A stretch of DNA of 64,000 nt from SIG440 sp045578305 (GCA_045578305.1 JAZNKA010000068.1:1-64000); one strand, 5' to 3'. Positions 51,847-61,258 are shown, counted from the stretch's first letter. Notes: generated by a model not told the origin, from the letters alone. Translations and numbers: made by a program.

Positions 51847-53208
51847 ATGAAACTTATTTACAATGTCTCTGACAAACCAACCTTTGGCAAGCTAATCATC
51901 TTTGCACTTCAGCAGCTTCTGGCAATTATGACCGCTACCCTTGTTGTTCCTGTTATCATCGGCAACAACATGGACCCTGCCGCAGCACTTTTCGGCGCAG
52001 GTATAGGCACCTTAGTTTATGTACTCTTTACCCAAAAGAAGAGTCCGGTGTTCCTTGGCTCGTCATTTGCCTTTATTGGTTCGATGGTTGCAGCATTTGC
52101 AGGCGGTGTATCGATGTCACTTGGCTATCTTGGTCTTATCATCGGTGCAATTTTTGCCGGTCTTGTATATGTTGTAATCGCAATCATAGTAAAACTCGTT
52201 GGAGTAAACTGGATTAACAAGCTTATGCCTGCAATCGTTATCGGTCCAACCGTTGCAATCATCGGTCTTTCGTTGGCTGGCAATGCTGTTGGCGATATCA
52301 CAAAAGGTAATGTTCTTATTGATGGTGCTCAGGCAGCTGCTCCTATTGTATGTCTTCTTTGTGGACTTGTTACCCTTTTCGTGACAACAATCTGCTCGAC
52401 TTACGGCAAAAAGATGGCAAGACTTATTCCTTTTATTATAGGTATCCTTGCAGGCTACCTTACCGCAGTTATATTCACTGCTATCGGAACATGGGCAAAC
52501 ATTGACGCACTCAAGGTTATCAGCTATGCTCCTTTCCTTGCACTTGTCGAAAATGGCGTTACACTTGAAACATTTGTTTCTGTTCCGGACTTTACTTTCC
52601 TTACTGCTTACAAAGGTATTGGCGAGCTTTCAGCTTCTTACATCAGCACAATTGCAGTTGCATATATCCCGGTAGCATTTGTTGTTTTTGCAGAGCATAT
52701 CGCTGACCACAAGAATATCTCATCAATTATCGAAAAAGATTTGCTTGTTGAACCCGGTCTGCACAGAACACTTCTTGGCGACGGTATTGGCTCATTTGTC
52801 GGAGCATTTTTTGGCGGATGCCCCAACACTACTTACGGCGAGTCTGTAGGTTGCGTTGCTATCACCGCAAACGCTTCAGTTGTTACCATTATAGCAGCAG
52901 CAATTGGTGCAATAATTATTTCGTTCATTTCACCTTTTGTTGCTTTTGTAAATTCTATCCCATCGTGTGTAATGGGCGGCGTTTGTATGGCACTTTATGG
53001 ATTTATTGCAGTAAGCGGTCTTAAGATGTTTAAGTATGTTGACCTTGAAGACAACAGAAATCTCTTTGTAGTAAGCGTAATTCTTATTTCAGGCATCGGC
53101 GGACTTACCCTTACATTTGGTAAAATAACCATCACCTCTATCGCTTGCGCTTTGATTCTTGGTATTATTACAAACCTTATTCTTTCAGTTAACAAGAAAG
53201 AAAACTAA
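51847..53208 (+). CDS. uraA: Uracil permease (NCS2 family)
   Basis: This is a nucleobase:cation symporter of the NAT/NCS2 family, probably for uracil. The 453-residue protein has about 12-14 helices. It shows QQLLAIMTATLVVPVIIGN near 17-35, FLGSSFAFIGSMVA near 70, FVVFAEHIADHKNIS near 280 and the family signature GGCPNTTYGESVG near 320. The PNTTYGE form favours uracil over xanthine. AAAGGAGAAAA precedes the ATG. It is one of few plus-strand genes and diverges from the T-box symporter unit. Confidence 0.92.
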   Translation: MKLIYNVSDKPTFGKLIIFALQQLLAIMTATLVVPVIIGNNMDPAAALFGAGIGTLVYVLFTQKKSPVFLGSSFAFIGSMVAAFAGGVSMSLGYLGLIIGAIFAGLVYVVIAIIVKLVGVNWINKLMPAIVIGPTVAIIGLSLAGNAVGDITKGNVLIDGAQAAAPIVCLLCGLVTLFVTTICSTYGKKMARLIPFIIGILAGYLTAVIFTAIGTWANIDALKVISYAPFLALVENGVTLETFVSVPDFTFLTAYKGIGELSASYISTIAVAYIPVAFVVFAEHIADHKNISSIIEKDLLVEPGLHRTLLGDGIGSFVGAFFGGCPNTTYGESVGCVAITANASVVTIIAAAIGAIIISFISPFVAFVNSIPSCVMGGVCMALYGFIAVSGLKMFKYVDLEDNRNLFVVSVILISGIGGLTLTFGKITITSIACALILGIITNLILSVNKKEN

Positions 53209-53233
53209 TACAACAAAATATATCACAAAATTG

Positions 53234-53269
53234 GTCACTGCAGAGTTCAAACTTTGCAGTGACTTTTTT
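53234..53269 (+). terminator. Terminator after uraA
   Basis: GTCACTGCA and TGCAGTGAC form the stem, followed by six T on the plus strand. It lies 25 bases after the uraA stop. Confidence 0.88.
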
Positions 53270-53436
53270 CTGAAATTTAATCGAAAAAACTCAAAATAGC
53301 CTTTTAAAAAGCCATTCTTTCCTTTGACTTGTTCTTTTTTGATTTGCAAACGAATTCTTTCCTAAACATCTTTTTTCTTCAAAATCAGAGGTTTTTTTAT
53401 TACTCATTTTCTTTACATCTTCCAAACATAAAAATT

Positions 53437-53469
53437 CCTCCTATGGTAATTTGTTGTTACCATAGGAGG
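53437..53469. terminator. Bidirectional hairpin after the aldolase gene
   Basis: CCTCCTATGGTAA and TTACCATAGGAGG form a perfect 13-bp stem around a seven-base loop. T-rich sequence follows on both strands, so it can terminate the aldolase transcript (minus) and stray transcription from uraA (plus). Confidence 0.75.
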
Positions 53470-53536
53470 TTATTTTTTATTGTTTACTCTTACCTGCTTT
53501 GTCTGAAACAGATAAGCTATGTTTGTAAACCGTTGT

Positions 53537-54490
53537 TTAATTCTTAAGATACTTTGCAACCTCGGCTGCTACCAATTTTGTAATTTTTTCGAGGTCATCA
53601 GCAGACATAGCAGAATTGCCTTTTGATGTCAAATCAGCCTTGCCATCACTGCTGAACAGCTTCATTTTTTCGAGTGTAGCAAGCTTTACAGCCTCAACCG
53701 CTGCAGGAATCAAGTCGATAAGACCCTTTTCCATGCTTGAGAACTTTTTGAATTCTGCTTCAACTGCAGCCACATTGATATCGGTAAAGATATTTACCTT
53801 GCTGATACCATCTTTGATAGCCTGCTTAAAGTCAGCATTTGTAAGTCCGGAACCGCCGTGAAGAACAAGCGGCACATCAACAGTCTTTGCAATTGTGCGA
53901 ATTCTTTCAAAATCGAGCTTGGGCGGCAATTTGTATGCACCATGAGCATTGCCGACAGCAATAGCCAAAGCATCAACACCTGTTTTATCAACAAAGTCTT
54001 TTGCAAGACTTGGGTCTGTAAAGTATTTTGAAGGATCTTCAAGGTGCGAACTTCCTTCTGCAGAACCTTCGTTGTCACCTACGTGACCGAGCTCACCTTC
54101 AATTGTTGCTCCATAGGAATGAGCAAGATCTGCCATTTCTTTTACTTTGCGAACATTTTCCTCGTATGTATCGGTCGAGCAGTCATACATAACTGAACTG
54201 AAACCAAGTCTGAGTGCTTTTTCGCAGATATCAAAAGTCAAACCATGATCAAGGTGTACAACAACCGGAACAGATGCCTTCTTTGCCATAGGCAACAAAT
54301 AATATGAAACTTCTTCAAGCGGACCATAGGGCAAAAGGACTTCTGCTGTACCCATAATTACGGGTGAACGGCTTGATTCTGCCGCATTGATAATTCCGCG
54401 TGCAAGTTCAAGGTTAACTGCATTGAACAATCCAACCGCATACTGATTTTTCTTAGCGGGTCTGAGGACTTCGTTTAAATTAACTAACAT
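53537..54490 (-). CDS. fba: Class II fructose-bisphosphate (ketose-bisphosphate) aldolase
   Basis: This is a zinc-dependent aldolase that cleaves fructose 1,6-bisphosphate or a related ketose bisphosphate. The 317-residue protein shows VPVVVHLDHGLTFDICEKAL (zinc His) near 75-95 and GEVELGHVG-like EGELGHVGDNEG near 135. VGNAHGAYKLPPKLDF near 180 and LHGGSGLTNADFKQAI near 212 bring the other metal and phosphate ligands. Substrate choice (fructose or tagatose) is not certain. It has its own promoter. Confidence 0.92.
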   Translation of the reverse strand: MLVNLNEVLRPAKKNQYAVGLFNAVNLELARGIINAAESSRSPVIMGTAEVLLPYGPLEEVSYYLLPMAKKASVPVVVHLDHGLTFDICEKALRLGFSSVMYDCSTDTYEENVRKVKEMADLAHSYGATIEGELGHVGDNEGSAEGSSHLEDPSKYFTDPSLAKDFVDKTGVDALAIAVGNAHGAYKLPPKLDFERIRTIAKTVDVPLVLHGGSGLTNADFKQAIKDGISKVNIFTDINVAAVEAEFKKFSSMEKGLIDLIPAAVEAVKLATLEKMKLFSSDGKADLTSKGNSAMSADDLEKITKLVAAEVAKYLKN

Positions 54491-54568
54491 TATTTTTCCT
54501 CCTTACAAACAGCTGCAATGACTTTGAAAATTTCAAAAAAATCGGCTGTGTTTTATCAAACTAACCCC

Positions 54569-54597
54569 ATTTTACAACAAAATCCAAAAAAAGTCAA
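54569..54597 (-). promoter_or_regulatory. Aldolase promoter
   Basis: TTGACT (54597-54592), a 17-base spacer and TAAAAT (54574-54569) lie on the minus strand about 80 bases before the aldolase start. Confidence 0.7.
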
Positions 54598-54652
54598 GAC
54601 TTTTCACAGAAAAATACAAATTTTTTCTGTGTTTTTTTCTGTTTTTGAATAA

Positions 54653-55786
54653 TTAGTCTATAACTTCTACAGTTTTGTTGTAGAATGACTTAAGTGCAGC
54701 TGTAGCAAGTGTATGAGAAAGAACGGTTTCTTCGGGTCTGAAAAGCCCAAAAGGAACTTCAACGCCTGAGTATTCAAGCATAAATGCGGCAATCTGCTGC
54801 TGAATAGCATCTGTAAAGCCAAATTCGAATATAGGACCGGTAATTGTGGGAATCATCGGCTTGTAACCAATGATAATACGGTTCCATGATTGTTCTTTGC
54901 CCCATGAAGATGTGTAGTGGAATGCATTTGCATCGTCACTCGAGAAGCGAGCACTGCATTCTGTTCCATAAATTTCAAAGTACCAGCGGTTGGTTGAACC
55001 CGGTTCCATACGCTTTGTCTCAAATGTAATCGGAATTTCGTCTCCGTCTGCATTTAAGGTTGTACAGAAGATGGTACAGTTATCAAATGTATCACAAACT
55101 GCTGTTCCGCCTTTTCCGTCAGGACGTTCTTTAACGATATTGCTGAAATGAGCTCTTACTGTCTTCGGCTTGAAACCAAGTCTGAAAGGAACGTGTTGTG
55201 TGTGAATTCCAAGGTCGCCAAGACAGCCATATTCACCGTTGAACTTAACCATTCTCTTCCAGTTTATCGGCTTTGTAGTATCCATATCACTGCAGTGGTT
55301 AAATCCACATTTAACCTCTAGAACCTTGCCGAATTTACCTTCGTTAAACCAGTTAATCATTGTCTGCATAGCGGGGTAATAGGGGAATTCGCTGCAGCAA
55401 CGAACAAAAGTATCAGGATTTTCTTCCAAAGCTTTCATTATGTTTTCGTTTGCTTTTTTATCAATACCAAATGGCTTTTCACCCAAAAGAGCTTTTCCGC
55501 TTTTGATTATATCAATATAAAACTGTTCGTGGAGATTGTGGGGAACTGCGCAGTATATTGCATCTATATCTTCCTTCTCCAAAAGTTCTTTGTAATCCGA
55601 AACCGCATATTTGATTTCGGGGAAGTTCTTTTTGAACCACTCCATCTCTGCCGGAACAACCGAGCAAATACCAACTATTTCAGGTTTCGGAACATCTTCG
55701 GTAAGATGACACCAACGAGCAGCAGCCGAAGCAAACTCTCTTGCCATAAGACCGCAGCCAACCAAACCAAACTTAACTGTCTTCAT
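54653..55786 (-). CDS. Gfo/Idh/MocA-family oxidoreductase
   Basis: This is an NAD(P)-dependent oxidoreductase, usually acting on sugars, inositols or their derivatives. The 377-residue protein has the N-terminal Rossmann motif FGLVGCGLMAREFASAA. The DAIYCAVPHNLHEQFYIDIIKSGKALLGEKPFG region near 75-105 includes the family EKP motif, and the GCLGDLGIHTQHVPFRLG motif near 185 carries the catalytic His. The substrate cannot be inferred. It is transcribed between the class III aminotransferase and the aldolase, each with its own signals. Confidence 0.9.
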   Translation of the reverse strand: MKTVKFGLVGCGLMAREFASAAARWCHLTEDVPKPEIVGICSVVPAEMEWFKKNFPEIKYAVSDYKELLEKEDIDAIYCAVPHNLHEQFYIDIIKSGKALLGEKPFGIDKKANENIMKALEENPDTFVRCCSEFPYYPAMQTMINWFNEGKFGKVLEVKCGFNHCSDMDTTKPINWKRMVKFNGEYGCLGDLGIHTQHVPFRLGFKPKTVRAHFSNIVKERPDGKGGTAVCDTFDNCTIFCTTLNADGDEIPITFETKRMEPGSTNRWYFEIYGTECSARFSSDDANAFHYTSSWGKEQSWNRIIIGYKPMIPTITGPIFEFGFTDAIQQQIAAFMLEYSGVEVPFGLFRPEETVLSHTLATAALKSFYNKTVEVID

Positions 55787-55830
55787 AACTAAAACTTCCT
55801 TTCTCTATATCTTTGATAAAAGTTTAAATT

Positions 55831-55859
55831 AAGGGCTGTTGGTTTAAGCAACAGCCCTT
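55831..55859 (-). terminator. Terminator after the class III aminotransferase
   Basis: AAGGGCTGTTG with its complement forms a strong stem 10 bases past the stop codon on the minus strand. The following AATTTAAACTTTT is only moderately U-rich. Confidence 0.65.
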
Positions 55860-55868
55860 AGGTTAATA

Positions 55869-57239
55869 TTAATAACCGAAATGTTTCTCTGTTTCTGCAA
55901 CAGCTTCTTCGATGATTTCAAGACCCTTAAGAGCAGCTGCATCGTCAAGAATCATAGGAGGTGACATACGGAGAATGTGACCCGACGGTACCCAAGCAAG
56001 ACCCTTTTCGAATGCCTTCTGGTAAATCATTGTACCAGCTTCTGCAAACGGTTCTTTTGTTTCGCGATCCTTAACAACTTCAATTGCCTGCAAGCAACCG
56101 ATAGCACGAACATCACCGATAATGGGATGAGCAGCCTTCATTTCTTCCATCTTCTTGAGCATAATTTCGCCAAGATGAGCTGCGCGTTCGTTAAGCTGTT
56201 CTTCTTCAATGACCTTAATTGATTCAAGAGCAGCAGCACAAGCCATCGGGTTTCCGCCATAGCTTGAAGATGCAGAAATCTTTTCAATAGCAGGAGCAAG
56301 ATCCTTAGATACTGCAAGAGCAGTTACAGGGAAGCCGTTACCAAAGCCCTTACCAAGTGTGGTAATATCAGCAGTAACATCCCAGTGATCCATAGCAAGG
56401 TACTTACCTGTTCTTGCCATACAGTTAAGAACTTCGTCTGCGAAAAGAAGAATGCCTCTCTTGTTGCAAAGTTCACGAAGTGCAGGGATGAAGTCTGCGG
56501 GAGGAATAATTGTACCGCCCCAACCCTGAATCGGTTCAAGAACGATTGCTGCAACATTGTTGCCACCTGAAGCACAAGCGTTATCGAGAGTGCCTTCAAT
56601 CATCTTGATATAGGGAGTTGAATCTTTCCAAGCTTCTTCAGGAGTTCTGCCGAAAGCGTCACGATACGGATTTGGTCTGGGAACCAGCATAAATCCAGGA
56701 GCTCTCATATGTGTATCAGGTCCTACAACAGCAAGTGAGTTCGCACCATATGTCTTACCATGGAAGTCTCTCCAGAATGAGATGAATTCCTGCTTGCCTG
56801 TAGCAGCACGAGCGCAACGGAGACCAGCTTCAACAGCAGTAGTACCCGAATCATAGAACTGGAAGCCACCAAAACGGCCGCCTGTAATCTCATGAAGCTT
56901 TTCAACAAGTTCCATCTTTACTTTTGTAGTAAAGTCATGACAGTTCATAAGATTTTTTGCATGGAATGCAACAGCTTCGCTGATTTTAGGATGGCAATGT
57001 CCAAGACCTGTTACATAAATACCAGATGAGAAATCAAGATATGTATTGCCGTCAACATCCTTGAGGGTGTATCCGTAGCCTGATTCAAATGTTACAGGGA
57101 ACAATTTAACCTGGCTTGAATAACCTTTCATGTATTTTGCGCATCTTTCATGATACTCAATTGACTTGGGTCCCGGAACGGTAGCCGAAACCATGTTTGG
57201 TACAGTGGATAAATCCATAGTTGCCCAATTTTTGCTCAT
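55869..57239 (-). CDS. Class III pyridoxal-phosphate aminotransferase
   Basis: This omega-type transaminase belongs to the 4-aminobutyrate/ornithine/acetylornithine group. The 456-residue protein carries YLDFSSGIYVTGLGHCHPKI near 67-86, FYDSGTTAVEAGLRCAR near 113 and GILLFADEVLNCMARTGKYLAMDHW near 235-260. The PLP lysine is in TTLGKGFGNGFPVTAL near 275. Start 57239 is preferred because GAGAGG lies eight bases before it; upstream in-frame ATGs lie in the leader. The substrate is not determined. Confidence 0.9.
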   Translation of the reverse strand: MSKNWATMDLSTVPNMVSATVPGPKSIEYHERCAKYMKGYSSQVKLFPVTFESGYGYTLKDVDGNTYLDFSSGIYVTGLGHCHPKISEAVAFHAKNLMNCHDFTTKVKMELVEKLHEITGGRFGGFQFYDSGTTAVEAGLRCARAATGKQEFISFWRDFHGKTYGANSLAVVGPDTHMRAPGFMLVPRPNPYRDAFGRTPEEAWKDSTPYIKMIEGTLDNACASGGNNVAAIVLEPIQGWGGTIIPPADFIPALRELCNKRGILLFADEVLNCMARTGKYLAMDHWDVTADITTLGKGFGNGFPVTALAVSKDLAPAIEKISASSSYGGNPMACAAALESIKVIEEEQLNERAAHLGEIMLKKMEEMKAAHPIIGDVRAIGCLQAIEVVKDRETKEPFAEAGTMIYQKAFEKGLAWVPSGHILRMSPPMILDDAAALKGLEIIEEAVAETEKHFGY

Positions 57240-57279
57240 TGTAAAAACCTCTCTTTTCTTAAAATTTACAAGCAAATAC

Positions 57280-57326
57280 AAAACGAAACTGTTTAGCCTC
57301 ATTTTTTTCGGCTTCACTTTCGTTTT
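57280..57326 (-). promoter_or_regulatory. Hairpin in the aminotransferase leader
   Basis: On the minus strand AAAACGAAA pairs with TTTCGTTTT, and AGCC with GGCT inside it. It lies in the roughly 130-base leader about 40 bases before the start. No U-run follows, so it may be a translational or stability element. Its function is unknown. Confidence 0.4.
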
Positions 57327-57377
57327 GCTTTCACTTTGTTGTGTAAAACTTTTCATATGTTTGCTTTTCACAATACA

Positions 57378-57405
57378 ATTATATAACATTTCGCAAAAAA
57401 GTCAA
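57378..57405 (-). promoter_or_regulatory. Aminotransferase promoter
   Basis: TTGACT (57405-57400), a 16-base spacer and TATAAT (57383-57378) lie on the minus strand about 140 bases before the chosen start. Confidence 0.65.
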
Positions 57406-57458
57406 TAGTTATTGCAAATTTTTTTACAATTCCCTTTATTTTTCTCGAATTTATAAAA

Positions 57459-57480
57459 AATCCGGTCAACAGACCGGATT
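57459..57480 (-). terminator. Terminator after lysA
   Basis: AATCCGGTC and GACCGGATT form a nine-bp stem three bases past the lysA stop, followed by TTTT on the minus strand. Confidence 0.85.
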
Positions 57481-57483
57481 TCA

Positions 57484-58782
57484 TTAAATATCATTTCGTA
57501 CAATATCTTCAAAAGTTTCTCTCTTTACTGCAATATATTCGCTGTCTTTGCCGAGCATAACAATCGGCGGTCTTGGCACTCTGTTATAATTTGAAGCCAT
57601 AGAATAGTTGTATGCACCGGTTGTCATAACCGCAATGATGTCGCCTCGCTGCACACTTTTGGGGAGCAGAACATCCTCTTGCAGCACATCACCGCTTTCG
57701 CAGCAACGTCCTGCAATAGTACATACAAAGTCCCTTTCCTCTTTCATTTTATTCGCCAGGGCAACAGTATATCTTGAGCCATAAAGAGCATAACGCGGAT
57801 TATCGGTCATACCTCCGTCAACCGAAACATAGTTTTTGTATTCCGGAATTTTTTTAACCGAGCCAACAGTATAAAGTGTCAGTCCTGCATCAGCGACAAT
57901 GCTTCTGCCCGGCTCCATACGAACCGCAGGAACATCCATTCCAAGTTCAAGGCATTTTGCCTTCACTCTTTCGGCAACAGCTTTGATGTTTTGAGGTATA
58001 TCTATCACCGGATCGGTCTCTTCGTACCTTACGCCATAGCCGCCACCAAGATTCAGTATCCTGATTTGAGCCTTGTAATTCTTTTGAACAAAATTTGCAA
58101 ACTCAAGCATTATGTCAGAAGTTTTGAAATAAACGTCCGAATCAAAAACCTGCGAACCAACATGGCAATGAATTCCGCAAAGTTCAAGGTTGTTTTTGGA
58201 TAGAGCAAACTCCACAGCAGCGAAAGCCGCCTTGGTTTCGATTGCAAATCCAAATTTAGAATCAACCTTTCCTGTTGCAACCGCCGCATATGTATGCGGG
58301 TCAATACCGGGTGTTATTCTCAACAAAATTTTTTGACATACGCCAAGCTTTTTTGCAATATTGTCAATTGCTTCGATTTCTTCCATACTGTCAGCAACAA
58401 TATAACCGATTTTATTGGAGAGTGCATACTCTATTTCGCTGTCGGTTTTGTTGCTTCCGTGAAAGAATATATTTTCGGATGGGAATCCGGTTGAAAGTGC
58501 GGTGTAAAGCTCGCCGGCAGAAACAACATCCACTCCCATTCTTTCTTCATTTACAATTCGGTAAATGCTTTTAAATGACGCGGCTTTGCTTGCAAACAAC
58601 GGCAGCGAATACTCGCCAAAATATTTCTTCATCGAATCAACATAAACTCTGCAGTTGTGACGAATTCGCTCTTCGTCCATCAAATACAGCGGGGTTTTGT
58701 ATTTTTCGGCAAGAACCCTTACATCACGGTTCGCAAAAGTCAAATTTCCATCAGGAGTAATCCCCAAATTTTCACAAATCAT
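57484..58782 (-). CDS. lysA: Diaminopimelate decarboxylase
   Basis: LysA decarboxylates meso-diaminopimelate to lysine, the last step of the pathway. The 432-residue PLP enzyme (fold type III) has the lysine motif PLFASKAASFKSIYRIV near 60 and GIHCHVGSQVFDSDVY near 200. ILNLGGGYGVRYEE near 238, MEPGRSIVADAGLTLY near 290 and the GRCCESGDVL motif near 355 follow. It lies 19 bases after dapA, within the same lysine-riboswitch operon. Confidence 0.95.
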   Translation of the reverse strand: MICENLGITPDGNLTFANRDVRVLAEKYKTPLYLMDEERIRHNCRVYVDSMKKYFGEYSLPLFASKAASFKSIYRIVNEERMGVDVVSAGELYTALSTGFPSENIFFHGSNKTDSEIEYALSNKIGYIVADSMEEIEAIDNIAKKLGVCQKILLRITPGIDPHTYAAVATGKVDSKFGFAIETKAAFAAVEFALSKNNLELCGIHCHVGSQVFDSDVYFKTSDIMLEFANFVQKNYKAQIRILNLGGGYGVRYEETDPVIDIPQNIKAVAERVKAKCLELGMDVPAVRMEPGRSIVADAGLTLYTVGSVKKIPEYKNYVSVDGGMTDNPRYALYGSRYTVALANKMKEERDFVCTIAGRCCESGDVLQEDVLLPKSVQRGDIIAVMTTGAYNYSMASNYNRVPRPPIVMLGKDSEYIAVKRETFEDIVRNDI

Positions 58783-58801
58783 TCGTAAATTCTAACCTTT
58801 C

Positions 58802-59689
58802 TTATTTGATTAGGTTGTTTTTTCTCATTATATCAAACAAAACTTTTTTGTTCTTTTCTTCCATAGGTGTAAGAGGCAATCTAAGATAATTTTCGCAAAA
58901 TCCCATTGCCGAAACAGCCGCTTTTACAGGGATCGGATTAACCTCGGAGAAAAGCGCATCAACAAGATCAATATATTTAAGCTGAAGCTGTCTGCTCTCC
59001 TCTATTTTGCCTTCAAAGAAGCTTGAGCAAATTCTTGATGTTTCTTTTGGAAGAACGTTAGAAAGAACAGAAATAACACCCTTTCCTCCAAGTGACAATA
59101 TCGGAACAATCTGGTCATCGTTGCCAGAGTATATATCCATATCATCACCAACAAGTGATGCAATCTTAGCAATCTGAGAAATGTTTCCGCTTGCCTCTTT
59201 TATAGCAACAATATTTTTATGTTTTGCCAAAACTGCACAGGTCTCGGGAGTGATATTGCAGCCTGTTCGTGACTGAACACTGTATAAAATAATCGGTTTT
59301 GTACTTGCATCAGCAATTGCTGTAAACGATTTAATAAGACCATTTTGTGTAGCTTTGTTGTAGTATGGTGTAACAACCAGCATCGCATCTGCACCAACGC
59401 TGCATGCATACTTTGTCAATTCAATTGCATAGCTTATATCATTCGAGCCTGTTCCTGCAATAACAGGAACTCTGCCTGCAATTTTATCAACTGCAAATTT
59501 AAGAACTTCACGATGCTCGGCATCGCTTAAAGTTGAACCTTCGCCTGTTGTTCCGGCAATAACAAGAGCATCTATGCCCTCACTTATCTGCCATTCAATA
59601 AGTCTTTCAAAGCTTTCATAATCAACACCCTTTTCATTCATTGGTGTAACTATAGCTGTTGCAGCACCGGTAAATACAGTATTTTTCAT
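58802..59689 (-). CDS. dapA: 4-Hydroxy-tetrahydrodipicolinate synthase
   Basis: DapA condenses pyruvate with aspartate semialdehyde, the committed step of the diaminopimelate/lysine branch. The 295-residue protein shows GAATAIVTPMNEKGVDY at the start, VIAGTTGEGSTLSDAEH near 41, VVTPYYNKATQNGL near 104 and the Schiff-base lysine in VAIKEASGNI near 160. Start 59689 is chosen because AGGAG lies eight bases upstream; a longer frame runs back through the riboswitch and is not real. Wall and spore dipicolinate also depend on this step. Confidence 0.96.
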   Translation of the reverse strand: MKNTVFTGAATAIVTPMNEKGVDYESFERLIEWQISEGIDALVIAGTTGEGSTLSDAEHREVLKFAVDKIAGRVPVIAGTGSNDISYAIELTKYACSVGADAMLVVTPYYNKATQNGLIKSFTAIADASTKPIILYSVQSRTGCNITPETCAVLAKHKNIVAIKEASGNISQIAKIASLVGDDMDIYSGNDDQIVPILSLGGKGVISVLSNVLPKETSRICSSFFEGKIEESRQLQLKYIDLVDALFSEVNPIPVKAAVSAMGFCENYLRLPLTPMEEKNKKVLFDIMRKNNLIK

Positions 59690-59731
59690 TTTAAACGCTC
59701 CTTTTTTAAATATTTGTATTTCACAAAAAAA

Positions 59732-59756
59732 GTGATAGCCGAGCTTCAGCCACCAC
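59732..59756 (-). terminator. Lysine-riboswitch terminator
   Basis: GTGGTGGCT and GGCTATCAC pair with some G-U pairs on the minus strand and are followed by seven T. It is the expression platform between the aptamer and dapA. Confidence 0.85.
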
Positions 59757-59796
59757 ATCGTATGCAAATTCAAAAACCAACAATAATATATGCATA

Positions 59797-59962
59797 GTAT
59801 GATAGCTCTCCGCATTTGCGACAACAAACAAGATATTATTCCTGTTTGCCAGATCAATCCTTTGCCACGAATTGTCTTCGGCGTCTGCCCCTTTCAGCAA
59901 ATCCCGCTTTGGCACAAGCGTATATGGATTTTCTTACTTTTGGCACAACGCGCCTCTATCTA
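59797..59962 (-). promoter_or_regulatory. Lysine riboswitch (L box) aptamer
   Basis: The minus-strand transcript begins with GATAGAGGCGCG, then AGTAAG, GAAAGGGGCAGACGCCGAAG and CTGGCAAAC, the conserved blocks of the L box. The 5' GATAG pairs with CTATC near 59803, closing P1. With lysine bound, the terminator at 59732-59756 should form and shut off dapA-lysA. A short open frame crossing this RNA is not a gene. Confidence 0.93.
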
Positions 59963-59969
59963 ATATATG

Positions 59970-59998
59970 ATTATACTTTAATATATGTTTTTTGTCAA
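59970..59998 (-). promoter_or_regulatory. dapA-lysA promoter
   Basis: TTGACA (59998-59993), a 17-base spacer and TATAAT (59975-59970) form a consensus promoter on the minus strand. The aptamer starts within about ten bases of it. Confidence 0.85.
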
Positions 59999-60037
59999 TA
60001 GAAATTTTTTAAACCTTAGCGTCTTTTTTCAAAGAAA

Positions 60038-61045
60038 TCAGTATGACCTTTTTTTGAAAATTTTTGCTTTTATCTGTGCGTACAATACTGACAAAACTAT
60101 GGATATTATATATGCCGAAAAGAATGTTATGAAAAATCTTTGAGGCGTTGATGTAATGCTTAAACCTTCCATTATATGCTCGGTCTCAAAAATAACCAGG
60201 CAATGTATCAGATAAATATAAAATGTTGCCGGAGACAAAATATCTGCCCCCTCATGCTCGTATACAGGCATTATTGCAAGCCACATAACCGATGCAACTG
60301 CTGCAAATATCATCTTTAATATTTCGGTTGAGAAAAGATGGAAAAAATTCAAAAACTCAAGATATGCAACAACAGAATACAGCACCGTCAGCAAAAGTCC
60401 GGCAATGACCAAAGGAAGCTTTTTCCGGCGGATACGTTCAAGGTTCATATCAAAATTTATTCCAAGATAACAACCGATTATCCAATACACAAAATATGAG
60501 AGAAACACTCTGTCCGAATATTTGAAATCAAGCATAAGATATTTTGACACGACTGTTATAACCCCTGCAAGCAGAATCCCAAACACAGGTGTTATATTTT
60601 TGCAAAAACCCAATGTAATCGGAGCAAGTATATACATCTGCATTATTATAACAATAAAATAAAAAGGTGCCGCAATTGTTCCAAGGGACAAGTGCCTTCC
60701 AAGCACCGCCCAACTGAAATCAAAATAATGACGGTGAAAAACAAAATATAAATAATAAATTGTCGCCATAATAAGATAAGGAATATATATCTTCGTTATA
60801 CGCCTTTTCAAAAATGAAAAATAATTAAACGATCCCTCCGAAAATGTATGTGCAAACTTGATACCTGAGGACATAATAAACGCAGGAACTGCAAAGGTTA
60901 AAAACCGCGAAAAAATAAACGAAACTGCCGACAAAAGTGAGCCCTTTGGATAATTTGCTATGCTGTCAGAAAGAACATGAATCATAACAACAAACAAACA
61001 CAAAATTGTTTCAAAAGACGAAATCTCTTCTAATTTTCTTCGCAT
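60038..61045 (-). CDS. Membrane acyltransferase (acyltransferase 3 family)
   Basis: This integral membrane O-acyltransferase is of the type that acetylates extracellular polysaccharide or wall components. The 335-residue protein has about ten helices. It begins with SSFETILCLFVVMIHVLSDS, whose His is the typical family residue near 23. YFSFLKRRITKIYIPYLI near 75 and a late FYIYLIHCLVIFETEHI near 272 also fit the family. The acceptor is unknown. It ends upstream of the dapA promoter and is not part of that operon. Confidence 0.88.
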   Translation of the reverse strand: MRRKLEEISSFETILCLFVVMIHVLSDSIANYPKGSLLSAVSFIFSRFLTFAVPAFIMSSGIKFAHTFSEGSFNYFSFLKRRITKIYIPYLIMATIYYLYFVFHRHYFDFSWAVLGRHLSLGTIAAPFYFIVIIMQMYILAPITLGFCKNITPVFGILLAGVITVVSKYLMLDFKYSDRVFLSYFVYWIIGCYLGINFDMNLERIRRKKLPLVIAGLLLTVLYSVVAYLEFLNFFHLFSTEILKMIFAAVASVMWLAIMPVYEHEGADILSPATFYIYLIHCLVIFETEHIMEGLSITSTPQRFFITFFSAYIISIVLSVLYAQIKAKIFKKRSY

Positions 61046-61258
61046 ATCAAAGGTACTCCTTTCGACAAAATTCTTATCTTTTTATAATATTACCGCAATC
61101 CGCAAAAAAAGTCAATAAATATAATTGTTCAAGCATTTTTAATATAGTAAAACTAGCAAAAATTTCATTGTGTATTTATCGAACGAGCGGTTACAATATT
61201 AACGAAGACAGATAAACATTTGATATTGTTTATCTCAAAGAAATGGAGGTGAATTTAA

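Larger units (their letters stand above)
53209..53536. other. Intergenic region with two terminators
   Basis: This 328-base gap lies between the convergent permease and aldolase genes. Apart from the two hairpins listed separately, I see no open frame with a ribosome binding site and no repeat or RNA gene. Confidence 0.6.

Noticed and set aside
54606..54634. CACAGAAAAA hairpin read as the terminator of the Gfo/Idh/MocA gene
   Set aside because: The U-run is on the plus strand, where no gene ends. On the minus strand the hairpin is followed by AAAAG.
59721..59915. Short open frame over the lysine riboswitch, and the long upstream extension of dapA
   Set aside because: It lies on the conserved L-box RNA and its terminator, and it lacks a ribosome binding site.
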